A DNA stretch of 50,201 nucleotides from CALARM01 sp964431735 (GTDB taxonomy: Bacteria; Vulcanimicrobiota; SpSt-956; JAKJGF01), in contig CAYSLJ010000031.1 of assembly GCA_964431735.1 (NCBI GenBank), positions 1-50,201 on the forward strand. Reading direction: 5' to 3'. The first letter of the stretch is position 1, and every line of letters begins with the position of its first letter. Shown here in pieces: positions 40,901 to 50,059 of the stretch. Below the pieces are notes generated by a model, which saw nothing but the letters and a program-made list of their open reading frames with translations, did not search any database and was not told the origin of the DNA. Both the position numbers and the translations under genes were made by a program.

Positions 40901-43747
40901 ATGGAGCTTATTTCTTGTCCCCATTGCGGACATTCTAATAATTCTGATGAGGAAAATTGTAGTTCCTGTGGTTCATTCATGTCCAGATACTCGTCTGATG
41001 GGACTCTGGCACCGGGTACAGTTATAAAGAATTCTTATAAGGTCATCAAATTGATTAAAGCAGGCGGAATGGGTGCTGTTTATATAGGCGAAGATATGAC
41101 AGGTAAAACTATTGCCATTAAAGAACTTTTTATAGATGAATCTTATGAAGAAAGTGACGAAGTCCTTATTGCCAGGTTTGAACGGGAGGCAGGATTACTT
41201 GCAACACTATCACATCCTAACCTGCCCAGAGTGAGTGATTATTTTTATGATTTTGATAATTATTTTATGATCATGGACTATATAGAAGGAGTAGACCTTG
41301 AAGCTATACTCGAAAACGAAGGTCGCCCCGGACTTGCCGAGAGTAAAGTAATAGAATGGGCCATAGAAATTTGTTCTGTACTTGACTATCTCCATAACCA
41401 TAAACCTGTAGTTATTTACAGAGATATAAAACCGGCAAATATTGTTATAAGGAGAAGTGACAATATGGCTATACTGGTTGATTTTGGCATTGCAAGGCCT
41501 GTTGAGCACGGACTTACGACTACTGCCAAGACCATTATAGGTACTGTAGGTTATTCGCCTCCTGAACAATATGAAGGTAAACCGAGACCTCAGAGTGATA
41601 TTTATGCTCTTGGTGCTACAATGCATCATTTACTTACCGGCAAGTTCCCTGTAGTACCTTTTGAATTTGAACATGTCAGAAAATTAAATCCCTCCATTTC
41701 AGTTCTTACGGAACAGATTGTAATGAAATCTCTGGAATTTGCAATTGAAGATCGTTATAAGTCTGCCGACGAACTGAAAATCGCCCTCCATTGTGTCGGA
41801 AAAAAGCAGGTTTTTCCTGTTCCCATAAAACAGAGAACAAGGCATAAATCAGAACATAAAGGTAAAGAGTCTGTAGACCTTGCAAAGGCTCATTCGAATC
41901 TGGGAGTTCTTTATGCAAAAGAAGGCAGTTTTGACAGGGCAATGGAAGAATTTGAACAGGCTATTATTCTGGATCCGTATTCAGCAGAGGTATATTCCAA
42001 TCTCGGATATGTTTCTCTTATGATTAAAGACTATGATATGGCTCTGGAATATTTTAATAAAGCTATAGAGCTAAATCCAAAACTCTCAGGTGCTTACTGT
42101 AATCTTGGTGTTTTATATAACAGAAAAGGTATGATGGAAGAAGCGATAAAACACTTTCAAAAAGCACTTACAATGGATAATTCTCTTGCTCATGCCCATA
42201 TTAATATAGCTCATATATACGGAAACAGGCAGATGTACAGAGAAATGATAGAGGAATGTGAGAAAGCTATAAGAAAAAAACCTGAATCTATGGAAGCCTA
42301 TATAAATTATGCCTATGGCTGCGGTAAAACAGGGGCTTATGAGAAAGGTATAAAAAGACTGGAAAAGGCCATCCTCTTTGATGATTCAAGTGCCTTTGCC
42401 CATTCAAATCTCGGTGTTCTTTACGGAGAAAATAAACAGTACGATAAAGCAATAAATTCTTTTGATAAAGCTATTTCCATTGACCCTGATTATGCGGAAG
42501 CTTATTCCAACATGGGTATAGTTTATTATAAGAAAGGGGATTTCAATAAATCAAAAGAAAACTTTAAGAAAGCGGTAGAACTGAACCCTGAATTTATGCA
42601 GGCAAAAGCCAATCTTGCAAGACTCTGTAAAGAACAGAAGGTAAATGAAAAAGAAAAACAGGAAATAGTCAGGTTACTTGCTACTGCTCCTGAAAAAATA
42701 GTGTTCGGTAATGACGATCTGGCTCTGGCACCGGCTGTTATTTCACCTGAAGACAGGGATGAGGAAGAGGGATTTGTAACATTTAAGGATAAAAAGGAAG
42801 AGGAAGATAAAAAAAGAAGGCTTGAAGCACAGATAACTGTTATACCGAATGAACCTGCCCCTTATATTGAACTGGGACGTTATTATATTGACCATGGTAA
42901 TATGGATGAAGGTATAAGGCATTATCAGAGAGCTATTCGTATTGATCCTTCCGGAATAGACGGCCATTTTTATCTGGCTCAGGCCTATGAGAAAAAAGGT
43001 CTTAACTGCCTTGCAGAAACAGAATATAGAAAGGTGATAAAAAATCAGCCATCCCACATTGAAGCATATTTACACCTGGGAAAACTATTACTTATGAAAA
43101 AAGATTTTGATGGGGCTTCTATAAATTATTCAAATCTGATTACCATAAAAAATGATATTCCTGAAGGTCATTACGGGCTCGGTATTTCATACATGGGATT
43201 GAAGAAATATAAAGCTGCGAAAACGTCTCTGGAAAAAGCTCTTGAAATGGGATTTACCTGGCCCGATCTTTATTTTAATCTTGCAATGATCTATTATGAA
43301 CAGGAACACTTCTATGATAAAGCAGAGGAATATCTTAAAATTGCTATAAGCAGGAATCTGTCCTATCCTGAGGCTCATTTATATCTTGGAAATATATATT
43401 ATACAAAAAAATTATTACATGAAGCCATGTGGCAGTATGAAGAGGTCATACAGTTGAAATCTGATTATGCCATAGCCTATTCAAATCTCGGTGCAGTATA
43501 TAATGACCTGAATATGCTTGATAAGGCAGAAGATTATTATTACAGGGCTTTACAACTGGACAGAAATATAGCGGAAGCCCATCGTAATCTTGGAGTTCTT
43601 TATCAGAAAAGAGGGGAGTTCCTTAAAGCTATAGATGAAATGGAAATATATTTGAGCCTCGGTGAACCGGAAGATACCAGGGAAATCAGGAAGAGAATAA
43701 AGGATATGGAATATAAAATCAAACAATCAGTAATATCTCGAAGATGA
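40901..43747 (+). CDS. Zinc-ribbon Ser/Thr protein kinase with long TPR domain
   Basis: 948 residues. Starts MELISCPHCGHSNNSDEENC with two CxxC pairs (CPHC, CSSC), a zinc ribbon. Kinase domain about 40-300: LIKAGGMGAVYIGED, IAIKELFIDE, VIYRDIKPANIVI (the HRD His is Tyr), LVDFGIARPV, VGYSPPEQYEG, SDIYALGATMHHLLTG. From about 328 to the end come some 14 TPR repeats (AHSNLGVLYAKEGSFDRAME, AYCNLGVLYNRKGMMEEAIK), split by an acidic linker near 620-650. No membrane segment, so cytosolic. Start chosen at the ATG with AGAGGT just upstream; earlier in-frame codons lie in the leader near the scaffold gap. The next gene is a kinase-less copy of its TPR half. Confidence 0.9.
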   Translation: MELISCPHCGHSNNSDEENCSSCGSFMSRYSSDGTLAPGTVIKNSYKVIKLIKAGGMGAVYIGEDMTGKTIAIKELFIDESYEESDEVLIARFEREAGLLATLSHPNLPRVSDYFYDFDNYFMIMDYIEGVDLEAILENEGRPGLAESKVIEWAIEICSVLDYLHNHKPVVIYRDIKPANIVIRRSDNMAILVDFGIARPVEHGLTTTAKTIIGTVGYSPPEQYEGKPRPQSDIYALGATMHHLLTGKFPVVPFEFEHVRKLNPSISVLTEQIVMKSLEFAIEDRYKSADELKIALHCVGKKQVFPVPIKQRTRHKSEHKGKESVDLAKAHSNLGVLYAKEGSFDRAMEEFEQAIILDPYSAEVYSNLGYVSLMIKDYDMALEYFNKAIELNPKLSGAYCNLGVLYNRKGMMEEAIKHFQKALTMDNSLAHAHINIAHIYGNRQMYREMIEECEKAIRKKPESMEAYINYAYGCGKTGAYEKGIKRLEKAILFDDSSAFAHSNLGVLYGENKQYDKAINSFDKAISIDPDYAEAYSNMGIVYYKKGDFNKSKENFKKAVELNPEFMQAKANLARLCKEQKVNEKEKQEIVRLLATAPEKIVFGNDDLALAPAVISPEDRDEEEGFVTFKDKKEEEDKKRRLEAQITVIPNEPAPYIELGRYYIDHGNMDEGIRHYQRAIRIDPSGIDGHFYLAQAYEKKGLNCLAETEYRKVIKNQPSHIEAYLHLGKLLLMKKDFDGASINYSNLITIKNDIPEGHYGLGISYMGLKKYKAAKTSLEKALEMGFTWPDLYFNLAMIYYEQEHFYDKAEEYLKIAISRNLSYPEAHLYLGNIYYTKKLLHEAMWQYEEVIQLKSDYAIAYSNLGAVYNDLNMLDKAEDYYYRALQLDRNIAEAHRNLGVLYQKRGEFLKAIDEMEIYLSLGEPEDTREIRKRIKDMEYKIKQSVISRR

Positions 43748-43800
43748 TTCTTTGATTTATCCCCATCTGCATACAAAAAAATTGCAGGAGACATAATTCT

Positions 43801-45717
43801 ATGGCGAAAGATCCTTCTTTATTAAAATCTGATAACGGTAATAAAAGCAGAGATAAGGAAGAATTATTTAACGGTCATGCCAGTTTAGGAGTTCTCTATG
43901 CAAAAGAAGGCCAGTATGAACGTGCTATAGAAGAACTTGAGAAGGCAGTTGTAATTAATCCTTCTTCACCGGAGATATTTGCCAATCTCGGCTATATTTT
44001 TCTTATGATAAAAGAATATGATAAAGCCGGTGAATATCTTTCCAGAGCAATAGCTTTAAATCCATCCCTCTCAGGTGCTTACTGTAATCTCGGTGTTCTG
44101 TACAGCAGACAGGGAAAATTGGATGAAGCAATTTCAGAATTTCGCCATGCCCTTGAGATTGATCCCACTCTGGCAGAAGCCCATATTAATATTGCACATA
44201 TATATGGTATCAGAAAAATGTACGTAGAGATGAAAGAGGAATGTGAAAAAGCTATAAAGATAAAACCTGATTGCATTCAGGCCTATATTAATTTTGCCTA
44301 TGCCTGCGGTAAACTTTCCCGTTATACTGAAGGCATAAAAAAAATACAGCAGGCTTTACGTTATGACTCTTCCAATGCAATTGCTTTTTCCAACCTGGGA
44401 GTACTTTATGAAGAAACAAGACAATATAATAAAGCCATAGAATCCTTTCGTAAAGCTATAACTATCGATCCTGATTATGCAGAGGCCTATTCCAATCTGG
44501 GTACGATTTATTATATTAAAGGTGATTATGAAAGTTCCAGGGATAGCTTTAAAAGAGCAGTTACATTGAATAAGGATTTACCTCAGGCAAAGGCTAGTCT
44601 TGCCCGTATTTGTGAGGAACAGGAACTTTCTCCCGGAGAAAAAAAAGAAATTCTGGATTTACTGGATAATGTTTCAGAAACTAAAATTACCGGAGAAGGT
44701 GCCATCATTGCATCGGAGGGAATAGCGCTGGCAGTTGAAGAGGACAGGGAGTTAAAGAAGCTTGAAGAAGCGATCAGGCTGAATCCCGATTCCCCTGCCT
44801 GTTATGTCAATCTTGGAAAATATTTATTCGCCCATGACAATATTGATGAATCTATAAGACAGTATCAAAAAGCTATAAGACTGGATCAGGCATGTTATGA
44901 TGCCCGCTATAATTTAGCCATAAGCTATGAAAAGAAAGGTCTTATTGTTCTTGCTGAAAATGAATATAAGAAACTTCTGAAGTATGATCCTGAAAATATT
45001 CAGGCCCTGTCAGGAATTGCCGGGATATTGTTTGATAAAGGTGATTTTGAAGCCTCTATTGCACAGTACTTACATATTTTAAATATAAAAGATGATTTCT
45101 CAGAAGCCTACTACAGAATTGGCATTATACATAAAGAAATGAAGCAATATAATGAAGCCATAAAAGATTTTGACATGGCCATAAAGGGAGGTTTTGACAG
45201 AGGAGAAGTTTATTTTAAACTTGGCCTTGTCTATTATGAACTTCAAAAATTAAAGAAGGCTCTGGAATATCTAAAAATTGCTGCAGATAAGCACTTAGCC
45301 GACCCTGAGCTCCATCTTTATCTCGGTAATATTTTTTATAGAATGAAGATCTTTCATGAATCTCTAAAACATTACAATGAAGCCATTAATCTAAAAGAAG
45401 ATTATGCTATAGCCTATTCCAATCTCGGAGCAGTCTATAATGATATGAACAGACTTCTTGATGCACAGGAAAGTTATTATAAAGCTATAGAACTTGATCC
45501 TTCCATTGCAGAAGCCCATCGTAATCTGGGAGTACTTTATCAGAAAAAAGGTGATTTTTTCAAAGCCATAAAGGAAATGTACAGTTATCTGAAACTCTGT
45601 GAAGCAGAAGATAGAAAAGAAATAGTAAAAAGAATAAGTGATATGAAAAAAAGGCTTAAATATGATGAATTAAAGATGCTTGAAGGAGAAGATATTGTTT
45701 TTACGGGAGATACATAA
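43801..45717 (+). CDS. TPR-repeat protein, paralogue of the preceding kinase's TPR half
   Basis: 638 residues, essentially all TPR helices. It aligns end to end with residues about 325-948 of the upstream kinase: ASLGVLYAKEGQYERAIEEL, LSGAYCNLGVLYSRQGKLDE, AHINIAHIYGIRKMYVEM, AYSNLGAVYNDMNRLLDAQE and AEAHRNLGVLYQKKGDFFKA all have counterparts there. No kinase domain, signal peptide or membrane segment. GGAG lies 10 bp before the ATG; 53 bp separate the genes, so they are probably cotranscribed. It may compete for or share partners with the kinase. Confidence 0.9.
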   Translation: MAKDPSLLKSDNGNKSRDKEELFNGHASLGVLYAKEGQYERAIEELEKAVVINPSSPEIFANLGYIFLMIKEYDKAGEYLSRAIALNPSLSGAYCNLGVLYSRQGKLDEAISEFRHALEIDPTLAEAHINIAHIYGIRKMYVEMKEECEKAIKIKPDCIQAYINFAYACGKLSRYTEGIKKIQQALRYDSSNAIAFSNLGVLYEETRQYNKAIESFRKAITIDPDYAEAYSNLGTIYYIKGDYESSRDSFKRAVTLNKDLPQAKASLARICEEQELSPGEKKEILDLLDNVSETKITGEGAIIASEGIALAVEEDRELKKLEEAIRLNPDSPACYVNLGKYLFAHDNIDESIRQYQKAIRLDQACYDARYNLAISYEKKGLIVLAENEYKKLLKYDPENIQALSGIAGILFDKGDFEASIAQYLHILNIKDDFSEAYYRIGIIHKEMKQYNEAIKDFDMAIKGGFDRGEVYFKLGLVYYELQKLKKALEYLKIAADKHLADPELHLYLGNIFYRMKIFHESLKHYNEAINLKEDYAIAYSNLGAVYNDMNRLLDAQESYYKAIELDPSIAEAHRNLGVLYQKKGDFFKAIKEMYSYLKLCEAEDRKEIVKRISDMKKRLKYDELKMLEGEDIVFTGDT

Positions 45718-45737
45718 AAAAAATATATAAAAACCTA

Positions 45738-45767
45738 TTGACAGGGACAATAGAAGAGTTATATTAA
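45738..45767 (+). promoter_or_regulatory. Likely promoter of the PAS/GAF sensor gene
   Basis: TTGACA (45738-45743), 18 bp, TATTAA (45762-45767). The leader would be about 130 nt and contains the 25-bp hairpin repeat at 45837. Confidence 0.5.
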
Positions 45768-45836
45768 AATCAGGGTACTTTATATAAAAATAATGAAGTC
45801 TTATACTTTACTGTTTGTTAATTTTTATATTTGCCA

Positions 45837-45861
45837 GTGACCGCTCCGGTCATACCTGTTA
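45837..45861. repeat. 25-bp hairpin repeat, copy 2
   Basis: Core TGACCGCTCCGGTCA followed by TACCTGTTA; reverse complement of 14661-14685 with one difference. It lies in the leader of the sensor gene. Confidence 0.75.
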
Positions 45862-45902
45862 TTATGAAATAAAGAGAGAAAATTTAAGAGGAGGGTATTT
45901 TT

Positions 45903-48059
45903 ATGCAAAGATTTGGCAGAGAAAAAGAATTAAATCATGGAAATTTTTCTGTTGAAAAAGACAGAAAATACCTTGATACCTCCCCCCTGAGATGCCCCAT
46001 GGTGAAAAGTGAAGACTGCTTCATGACTGTTATAAATGCAAGTAAAGACGCAATTATAGCAATAGACGAACATGGATTAATCAATATATTTAATATGGCG
46101 GCGGAAAAAATGTTCGGTCATAAAAAAGAGGATTTAATAGGGAAGTCTCTTGATATTATTATACCGGAAGATTACAGGGAAACTCACAGAGAACATGTAA
46201 AAAGCTATCTGGCGACAGGAAAACCTGATGGAGCAATAGGAAAAACTGTAACACTTACAGCCTTGCGGAGTGATAATACACGGTTTCCTGTAGAATTATC
46301 CCTTTCTTCGGGCCACTATAAAACCGGTATTTTTATCCTTGCAATACTCAGGGATATTACTGAAAGAAAACATGTGGAAGAAGAATTGAAAAAATATCGC
46401 GACCATCTTGAAGAACTCGTGAAACATCGCACAGATGAGCTTAAAAATGCGAATGAGAAACTTCAAAAAGAAGTTTCAGAACGAAAACAGGCCCAGGAAG
46501 ATCTCTGTTATAGACTCTTAATGGAACAGCTTGTTACTGCTATATCCACCCATTTTATAAACCTTACTCCGTCACAGATTGACAGGGAAATATACTGGGC
46601 TTTAAAAGCTCTGGGAGAGTTTGTTCGTGTTGACCGTTGTTTTGTAGATCTATATTCAGATGATTTAACAGGCATTGCTCAGACCTATGAATGGTGCAAT
46701 GAAGGTGTTCAGCCAAGAAGTGACAGACTGAAAGAAATGTCTTTTGAATCCTTTTCATGTTCTATGGAACAAAAACAATTATTTGATTATATACATATTC
46801 CCGGTGAGAATGAATTCCCGTCAGGGAAGAAAATAAAAAAAGAAGTCTGGATAGCCTGTGATATGAAATCACTTTTTGCCATACCTCTTGTAATTAAGAA
46901 AAGCCTTATAGGACTCTTCGGTTTTTCTTCGGACAGAGGTGAAAAATTATGGAAAGAAGAAGATATAAAATTACTTAAAATGGTTGGAGAATTTTTTGTA
47001 AATCTTTTTGATCGTAAAAAAAATGATGAGGAACTCTGGAAATCCCGTAATATGCTTCAGGTTGTGCTGGATTCCATCCCTGCCAGAGTATTCTGGAAAA
47101 ACAGCAAATCTGTTTATCTTGGATGTAACAGTCTGTTTGCTTCAGATAGAGGTCTGAAGTCTCCTGAGGAAATAACGGGAAAAACTGATTATGAACTGGC
47201 AGGTGAAAAAGATAAAGCAGATTTATCCCGTAAGTCTGATAGGAGGGTTATGAAGACAGATACTCCTGAATACCATATGATTGAAAATCAGATACAATCA
47301 GACGGGAAACAGGCATGGATTGATACAAATAAAATGCCCCTCCATGACACAAAAGGGAATGTAATAGGTATTATCGGTACCTATGAAGATATTACAGAAC
47401 AGAAAAAGTCAGAACAGCAATTACGGGAAGCAAGAGAATATGCTGAAAGTATTATTCATACCATGCGTGATTGCCTCGTAGTAATAAATTCTGATATGAA
47501 AATAGTTTCGGCCAATCAGTCTTTTTACCGGACTTTTAATGTAAGCCCTTCTGAAGCAGAAGGGCAGATTTTTTATGACCTGAACGGAGGACAGTGGAAT
47601 ATACCGGAACTCAAGAATTTATTTGATAATATATTACCGGAGGAACATATTGTTGAAAATATTGAAGTAAATCAGAATTTTCATTCTCTCGGACAGAGAA
47701 CAATGGTTGTGAATGCAAAAAAAATATACAGAGAAACTATGGATACACATTTAATCCTCCTTTCAATAGAAGATATTACGGAAATAAAAAAAATAACAGA
47801 AGAAAAAAACAGACTCATAAATCATCTTCAGCAATCTCTCGAACATATCAATCAACTGAAAGGTTTAATCCCCATATGTTCATCCTGTAAAAAAATACGT
47901 GATGACAACGGTTTCTGGCATCAGGTAGAAGCTTATATTGAAGAACATTCCCATGCAGAATTCAGTCACAGTATATGTCCTGACTGCCTTGTAAATTTTT
48001 ATCCTGAATATTACAGGCAGAAAATTTTAGATAAAAAAGACAGGTTGAATGTTTATTGA
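45903..48059 (+). CDS. PAS-GAF-PAS-PAS sensor with C-terminal Cys4 module
   Basis: 718 residues, cytosolic. PAS1 about 39-153 (VINASKDAIIAIDEHGLINI, FILAILRDITERK), coiled coil 155-200, GAF-like domain 203-373 (FVRVDRCFVDLYSDD, SLFAIPLVIKKSLIGLFGF), PAS2 385-501 (GIIGTYEDITEQKKSEQQ), PAS3 513-630, then a helix and a C-terminal module (about 655-705) with ICSSCKKIRDDNGFWHQVEA and HSICPDCLVNFYPEYY. No histidine-kinase, GGDEF or EAL domain. The Cys4 tail recurs at the end of other PAS proteins (from memory) and may bind zinc. AGGAGG precedes the ATG. The TGA stop begins a family B array. Confidence 0.87.
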   Translation: MQRFGREKELNHGNFSVEKDRKYLDTSPLRCPMVKSEDCFMTVINASKDAIIAIDEHGLINIFNMAAEKMFGHKKEDLIGKSLDIIIPEDYRETHREHVKSYLATGKPDGAIGKTVTLTALRSDNTRFPVELSLSSGHYKTGIFILAILRDITERKHVEEELKKYRDHLEELVKHRTDELKNANEKLQKEVSERKQAQEDLCYRLLMEQLVTAISTHFINLTPSQIDREIYWALKALGEFVRVDRCFVDLYSDDLTGIAQTYEWCNEGVQPRSDRLKEMSFESFSCSMEQKQLFDYIHIPGENEFPSGKKIKKEVWIACDMKSLFAIPLVIKKSLIGLFGFSSDRGEKLWKEEDIKLLKMVGEFFVNLFDRKKNDEELWKSRNMLQVVLDSIPARVFWKNSKSVYLGCNSLFASDRGLKSPEEITGKTDYELAGEKDKADLSRKSDRRVMKTDTPEYHMIENQIQSDGKQAWIDTNKMPLHDTKGNVIGIIGTYEDITEQKKSEQQLREAREYAESIIHTMRDCLVVINSDMKIVSANQSFYRTFNVSPSEAEGQIFYDLNGGQWNIPELKNLFDNILPEEHIVENIEVNQNFHSLGQRTMVVNAKKIYRETMDTHLILLSIEDITEIKKITEEKNRLINHLQQSLEHINQLKGLIPICSSCKKIRDDNGFWHQVEAYIEEHSHAEFSHSICPDCLVNFYPEYYRQKILDKKDRLNVY

Positions 48060-48106
48060 GTGAAAAGTGAAGAGTGAAAAGATCTTGTCACTATTCACTT
48101 TTCACT
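48059..48106. terminator. Family B hairpin filling the space between two convergent stop codons
   Basis: AGTGAAAAGTGAAGAGTG (48059-48076) pairs with CACTATTCACTTTTCACT (48089-48106) at 17 of 18 positions, loop 12 nt. It runs from the last base of the sensor stop to the base next to the stop of the convergent membrane-protein gene. No long T-tract. Probably a bidirectional 3'-end hairpin. Confidence 0.65.
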
Positions 48107-49780
48107 TTAAAATACTTTCGTAAGTATCTGTGAAGCTATTTTAATTATATATACACATGGTATAAATATAACCTGTGAGAAAAGAGTTCCCACGAACATC
48201 CCTGCAATTAAAAAGAGAGCCATCGTCTTTACATGACCTAAAGGTCTTTTCCCTGCTACTGCCTGATCTGTAATAAGAGCACATGTCGGATCTACAACAA
48301 TGCCTATCAGTATTGTTGCTACTCCGTTTACTATACTGGAAAGTAATGTGGCAGTCCTTGCAAACTCAGGCATAAGGGCACTTGCATAGGTGGCAGCCAT
48401 AACTCCCACTGTATGTATGGAAATAACTATAACATTGAAAATAAGGAAAGGTTTCGGTATGTCTTTTATATGAGAAAGTTTTACTCCCAGCAGGGACGGC
48501 ATTGCTGCAGTCCTTATAACACTTAACCAGTGAGATGGTTTTATCAGTAAATTCAGAAACAGTTTCGGCAGAGAACCGTATTTTTCCATACCTTTTATGG
48601 CTTTACAGTATATATTTATAAATGCAGGCATAAGGAGAAATCCCAGGAATATTCCTATGGTAGAGCCGAATATTATAAGTCTTAATCTGTTTTCAAGGAG
48701 TGAAAATTCACTGTTTTTTATGCTGAGATCCACTATTGAACCGACTATTGGTGCATAAACCTGCTGTGCCAGTCTCGTAATAAGAAAGAAAAAATTATAT
48801 ATTGATATGGCAGTAGCCACTCTTTTTGTCATAACTGCCGATATTCGCGATATGACTGTCGTAGAAGCAAGAGCGCTTACCATAATTGCTATTATAACCA
48901 CTGTTATGAGGCTTCCTCCTGATGTGTCTCCCTGATTAAGATGGGCTGTAGCCCATGATATGATTTTTACACCGGGTAATAAAAAAAACTGCGAAATTAT
49001 TGCTCCGAGAACATTACCTGCTATGAGGAAAACTGCAGTTATATAAACATGTTTTTCCGGTCTTTTTTTTGCTATAACTTCGTCCGTTATGAGTGCTGCT
49101 TTCGGATCTACTATAACACTGAACATAATAGCAGCGAGAGCATTTACAAGACCTGAAAGTAATATGGAAGTCCTTGCATAATCGCTGTTTATAGCACTGG
49201 CATACATGGCACATAATACCCCTGCTGTCCAGATAGCAGTGGCAAATATGTTAAATATAAGAAAGTTTACCGGTACCCCTTCCAGACGTAACAGGGATAC
49301 ACCGAAGTTGGATGGACGGGCAAGAACTGTATGAAAATTTTTCCATTTTTTTATATTTACCAGTCCTGTGAGAACTTTTATCATAGACCCTTCTTTTTCC
49401 AGGGCAGCTACGCCTTTAATAAATATTTTTACTATTGTCGGAAATAACAGCCATGCCAGAATTGCTCCCAGAGCGCTTCCTATGAGTATTATTCTTATCT
49501 GTATAAGAAGTGTTTCCATATTACCTGTATTTGTAGCCCTGTCTACATAACTTGCAAGTATGGGTAGATAAAACATATTGGCAAATCTGGTTATCATAAA
49601 GAATATTTGATATATGGTTATGGACATGGCAACATGACCTGTTTTTACTGCAGCAGGTCGTGAAGCGACCGTAGCAGAAGTAAGGAGTGTTACAATTGAC
49701 GATACGATGAATATAAACAGGAGTTTCCAGTCACAGGCCAGCATTAATACCATTTTTTTTACTAATATAAGTATATCCAT
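48107..49780 (-). CDS. Duplicated Amj-like (lipid II flippase family, DUF2837) membrane protein
   Basis: 557 residues, about 12 or more membrane segments. The two halves (about 1-275 and 280-557) match each other: VASRPAAVKTGHVAMSITIY / VISRISAVMTKRVATAISIY, FFMITRFANMFYLPILASYV / FFLITRLAQQVYAPIVGSIV, DPKAALITDEVIAKKRPEKH / DPTCALITDQAVAGKRPLGH. The motifs and half-length fit Amj (YdaH), the alternative lipid II flippase of about 270 residues; this call rests on remembered motifs. The fused form would supply in one chain what Amj may need two chains for. GGAGGT lies 6 bp before the ATG. Family A repeats lie 35 bp upstream. Confidence 0.65.
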   Translation of the reverse strand: MDILILVKKMVLMLACDWKLLFIFIVSSIVTLLTSATVASRPAAVKTGHVAMSITIYQIFFMITRFANMFYLPILASYVDRATNTGNMETLLIQIRIILIGSALGAILAWLLFPTIVKIFIKGVAALEKEGSMIKVLTGLVNIKKWKNFHTVLARPSNFGVSLLRLEGVPVNFLIFNIFATAIWTAGVLCAMYASAINSDYARTSILLSGLVNALAAIMFSVIVDPKAALITDEVIAKKRPEKHVYITAVFLIAGNVLGAIISQFFLLPGVKIISWATAHLNQGDTSGGSLITVVIIAIMVSALASTTVISRISAVMTKRVATAISIYNFFFLITRLAQQVYAPIVGSIVDLSIKNSEFSLLENRLRLIIFGSTIGIFLGFLLMPAFINIYCKAIKGMEKYGSLPKLFLNLLIKPSHWLSVIRTAAMPSLLGVKLSHIKDIPKPFLIFNVIVISIHTVGVMAATYASALMPEFARTATLLSSIVNGVATILIGIVVDPTCALITDQAVAGKRPLGHVKTMALFLIAGMFVGTLFSQVIFIPCVYIIKIASQILTKVF

Positions 49781-49805
49781 TCTTTACCTCCAGTAATTAT
49801 GTTAG

Positions 49806-49869
49806 AATAAGTGATCGTGACGGGTAACGCGTAACGCGTGACGGGATTAACCCCCGGGCATCACTTATT
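49806..49869. repeat. Family A hairpin element upstream of the Amj-like gene
   Basis: Perfect 10-bp arms AATAAGTGAT (49806-49815) and ATCACTTATT (49860-49869) enclose GTGACGG GTAACGC GTAACGC GTGACGG and the 36-bp repeat shared with 9568. It is the first of three repeat elements in this gene-free end of the window. Confidence 0.75.
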
Positions 49870-49952
49870 ACGCTTTACTCATTACGAGGTTATTATTTAT
49901 GGATAGTTATGAAACTAACTATATATACGAGTATATTTGGAAAAAGTTCATC

Positions 49953-50020
49953 TATGCTCTCGTGACGCGTAATGCGTGACGGGAGGAAAAGGTTTTACAT
50001 GCTTATGGTCAGGTCAGTAA
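49953..50020. repeat. MITE-like element, copy 3 (left end missing)
   Basis: Starts TATGCTCTCGTGACGCGT, identical for 18 bp to copy 1, has three heptamers, and ends TTATGGTCAGGTCAGTAA. The left terminal repeat is not recognisable. 49870-49952 between elements shows nothing else. Confidence 0.7.
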
Positions 50021-50059
50021 TTGTGAAATTATAATCTCAAACATGGTAAAAGTCAATTA

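Noticed and set aside
45903..48059. PAS/GAF protein as a sensor histidine kinase
   Set aside because: No H-box and no N, G1 or G2 ATP-binding motifs after the last PAS domain.
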